Part shown: positions 61,265 to 64,000 of the stretch, in pieces
Position numbering within the stretch: position 1 is the first letter of the stretch
Layout: each line of letters begins with the position of its first letter
Assembly: GCA_028023455.1 (NCBI GenBank)
Contig: JAQFVV010000056.1
Span: 6,221,717 to 6,285,716, forward strand
DNA length: 64,000 nucleotides
DNA from: Epiperipatus broadwayi
Taxonomy: Eukaryota; Onychophora; Udeonychophora; Euonychophora; Peripatidae
Reading direction: 5' to 3'
Translations under genes and position numbers: made by a program
The notes under the pieces: model-generated
Told to the model about the DNA's origin: nothing
Database searches by the model: none
Seen by the model: the letters and a program-made list of their open reading frames with translations, nothing else

Positions 61265-61725
61265 TTTAACATTACTATATGTTTCTCAGTATTTTTACTT
61301 TCTCCCCTAAAAATCTAATGATTGGGTATATATGGGGCCTCTTTTGTTCCTGACATTTTTCTTGTATTAGTCTGGCAAAAAAAATCATGTCTAAAGTATT
61401 TATAGATTCTCTAAAATTGCACTGAGTCTCTAATGACCACTTATCTATGACTGGAAGCAACCTGTTCAACACCTTTGCTATAATGGTTAGTAATGATACT
61501 CTGTAGTAATTATTGCAATCTTATCTATTCTATTTATTTTTAAAAATTGAAACAAAAGCAGCATTCTTAAGATCAAATGGCACAACATCATGAATTAATA
61601 TAAACAAATTTCAATATTTTTTACCACCAGATTTTAAAATAACCCCAGGTTTTTGTATAGCTTTTCCATTTTTAAGATTACAAAGAGCTGTTCTAATTTC
61701 AATAATCTTATTTTTTGTCCGAATG
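61265..61725 (-). pseudogene. LINE reverse transcriptase fragment (N-terminal RT blocks)
   Basis: Read on the minus strand from about 61718: NKIIEIRTALCNLKNGKAIQ, KPGVILKSGG, then VVPFDLKNAAFVSIFKNK, SLLTIIAKVLNRLLPVIDKW, and LETQCNFRESINTLDMIFFA followed by RLIQEKCQEQKRP. These are RT domains 0 to 2 of non-LTR elements (N-G-K-A; V-P-D-x-K-x-A; I-S-L-L; Q-C-G-F-R; Q-E-K-C-R-E-Q). The similarity stops just before the A-F-x-D catalytic block, so the catalytic core is missing. Two stops break the frame near 61535-61545. The Q-E-K-C-R-E-Q signature differs from the two larger LINEs here. Confidence 0.75.
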
Positions 61726-62786
61726 CAAATGATTATAAAATAAAATGGATGTGACCATTAAAACAACTAGATTAATATATATATTTCAGGCGGTAGTGCT
61801 TGGAAAACAAATACTAAGCAACTCTAATATATATATTATGTTGGCCAGATCTTCTTTAACATGTTTAATAACAATCAAATATCACCAAATACCCAAGTAG
61901 GAATCGTGCACCTACCTTGCATTTGTGATTAAAACTTATGAACTAACTGATAGGATTGGGTATCAACCTGAAAAATAAAGATAATAATAAAAAAATGTAA
62001 GTGACAAGAATAACATCTGTTTTCACCGATCTATTTAAAAAAATCAAGTCATATGTCACATGACCTAATTTAACAAGCTTGTATATAACACTGATATATA
62101 AACAATCAAAGAATATATATATACAGTAGGAATGGTCACCTACCAGATAAATACTAATGCAAGTGACAGAAAAATGTACTTGTTTATGAACCATCAAATT
62201 ATAGATATATGAACAAGCCTAAAATAATAATACATTAGCGCAAGAAAGTTTTATACACACAAATATCCTTTCCAATGCCTGCCTATCCCAGACCTGCGAA
62301 TATATTGTGCATAAAACTGTAAACTTTCATAACTGTGAAAAACAATCTTATTTAATCTTACTAACTCATGTTGTAAAATAATTTACTCAATAATACTAAA
62401 GAAACATTTAGGAAATGATGGGGGTTTGATTGATTGACCAAATGTTTATTATAAATATTTTTTTATGTTACACAGACTGAATCATGAGACATCTACTACA
62501 ATTAAGGAATTCTTCACCATTCTAATTTCTAAATCTATATTATATATTTACCTAAAATAAACCATAACAAAATTTCAGTGGAAATGAAATATACATATTT
62601 AGGAGATTAAATATCTAATATTAGGGAAATAAAGTCATAATAATACATAAATTAATGCTCATACAAATTATCCTTTTCATTTTTAATAGTTCATGTTCTA
62701 AATTCAAGTACCCATAGACTTTTTACAGAACAGTAGGTATAACATAACTATGTTTACTTGTATTCTGTGAAGCTTATAGATCATTC

Positions 62787-63089
62787 TTGCTGACAGAAAT
62801 GGTCTTCATTAATATGAATTTCTATTTTATTCAATGGGCAGCATCTGATGGTGTTTCTCTTGCTGAATATTGGGTGGTCTCTTTCCAAAACCTATTGCCA
62901 CTTTTGAAGTTAGATGACATACAGTTTGCATATAATCTGGACACAACGATGAATGTAATGTTGTTTAGTACATTTTTGGCAACTTCTCCACTTTGTGATG
63001 GAACTAAGATTGCACTCTTCCAGCTTAACAAAAGTGAAGCTGATGGCAGGATTCTGTACTCTGTCATGCTTCAGATGTTCAATAAATAA
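62787..63089 (+). CDS. Unrecognised open frame, possibly fortuitous
   Basis: This is a 100-codon frame (MLTEMVFINMNFYFIQWAAS start, LYSVMLQMFNK end) with an equally open minus-strand frame at 62831-63067 over the same, less AT-rich bases. Codon composition on either strand is not persuasive and I recognise no domain. It may be retroelement-derived because 61265-61725 nearby is a LINE fragment. I include it because it is the least AT-biased segment of the right end. Confidence 0.15.
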   Translation: MLTEMVFINMNFYFIQWAASDGVSLAEYWVVSFQNLLPLLKLDDIQFAYNLDTTMNVMLFSTFLATSPLCDGTKIALFQLNKSEADGRILYSVMLQMFNK

Positions 63090-64000
63090 ATAAATAAATT
63101 AATATTAATAAGGAATCAAAGCACAATCATAATCATAAGCACAAGCATAATAATGATAAAGCACAATAATTGATCTTCAGAGAGGTCCCTATTTGCAATT
63201 CACAGAGCTGCCTTATCCGTTTTCATTATCATTCAATTGAAGTTACTCATTCGGTGATAGCAGATTAGCCCTATACTTCACTGCTGTCCATGGCATAGTG
63301 ACCAATTATAGACTTTACAAAATCATCTTTGAAATGAGATTATAACAAAATGAAAGACAATATTTTGACTAAATAACATACGATATTTATCTCCTAATTA
63401 GCCAATTTGTTTATCTAGAATTTAATTATTTGTATAAAAATAATGTCATTCCCACCCATCTAATTATAAAATAACTTTACAACTATTAATTAACAAAATA
63501 TTTTGTTTTAAATTACTTTAATTATTTTAGAACCAATGAAGCCTAATATATTTATATATATACTTTCCATCTAGTAAAATCTTTAATTTAAAAATTTCTA
63601 ATGAATTTTTAAATTATATACATGAAGTGCATATCTATCACTTCAATATACTAAAAGCATCTCCTACTCTTTTCCTTAAAATGTTACCAACCCTTCTCTA
63701 TTTGACTTATTATTCTGATAATAAATAACCAAATCCATTCAGTCCAATTAAAATTAAATTTGTGAAACTCCCAAAAATATTATTGAACTAACAAATAAAA
63801 TAACAATAATACAAAACAAAATTCGTTTTATCACAAAACCAGAAGTAAAATTTTTAAAAAATACAGTTATAAATAATACAGATATTCAATCAAAATTATA
63901 GTTATAATAATATTATTTAAGTAAATAAGAATGATTTGAATCTAGAATTTTTCAGTTTATATTCCTACTCCATTCCACCTCAAGCACCCGATACAAATGA
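63090..64000. other. Unassigned DNA at the right end
   Basis: No gene or repeat family was recognised. A short (AAAT)n run lies at 63084-63100. Confidence 0.5.

Overview
The window is AT-rich, repeat-dense eukaryotic DNA from an animal. I found no host protein-coding gene, tRNA or rRNA that I could support. What is recognisable is transposable elements of animal type: Penelope-like elements with GIY-YIG modules, a CR1-like LINE whose ORF1 carries a PHD-like finger and an esterase domain, an RTE/BovB-like LINE, a Mag-clade Ty3/Gypsy retrotransposon with two LTRs, a hAT (ZBED-type) transposase, a piggyBac fragment, several non-autonomous families, and long perfect microsatellites. This fits an invertebrate metazoan such as a mollusc or cnidarian, but the sequence alone does not settle the species. 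All coding elements are broken by stops or frameshifts, so no autonomous element is evident.

Layout. 1-2135: a 1.2-kb fold-back element next to a Penelope-like 3' relic. 2346-4640: first copy of a 2.3-kb non-coding dispersed family (R1). 6139-9590: two copies of a TA-flanked non-autonomous family with CACCTGGGTCTC ends, one of which hosts a fold-back Penelope-like insertion. 10206-13520: Penelope-like tail repeats (R2). 15603-18200: a GIY-YIG relic, then R1 copy 2. 18764-20133: an inverted-terminal-repeat element split by a third TA-flanked copy. 20785-25315: the CR1-like LINE, ending beside a perfect hairpin. 28110-31140: the RTE-like LINE. 31756-32190: piggyBac. 34165-34320: a LINE 3' fragment on the minus strand. 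34617-39436: the Gypsy element. 40651-41344: a second palindrome of the split-element family. 41815-51975: two diverged copies of repeat R3, the second broken open by a 409-bp inverted tandem array and by one or two further LTR-like insertions. 52140-54467: hAT. 57473-60417: R1 copy 3, hosting another fold-back insertion. 61265-61725: a LINE reverse transcriptase fragment on the minus strand.

The elements do not form a pathway. The window is a layered insertion record. Its most distinctive property is the abundance of large palindromes (at least six of about 0.25 to 1.6 kb). Two of them are Penelope-tail fold-backs flanked by 12-13-bp direct repeats, and one is a nearly homogeneous 409-bp monomer array arranged head-to-head.
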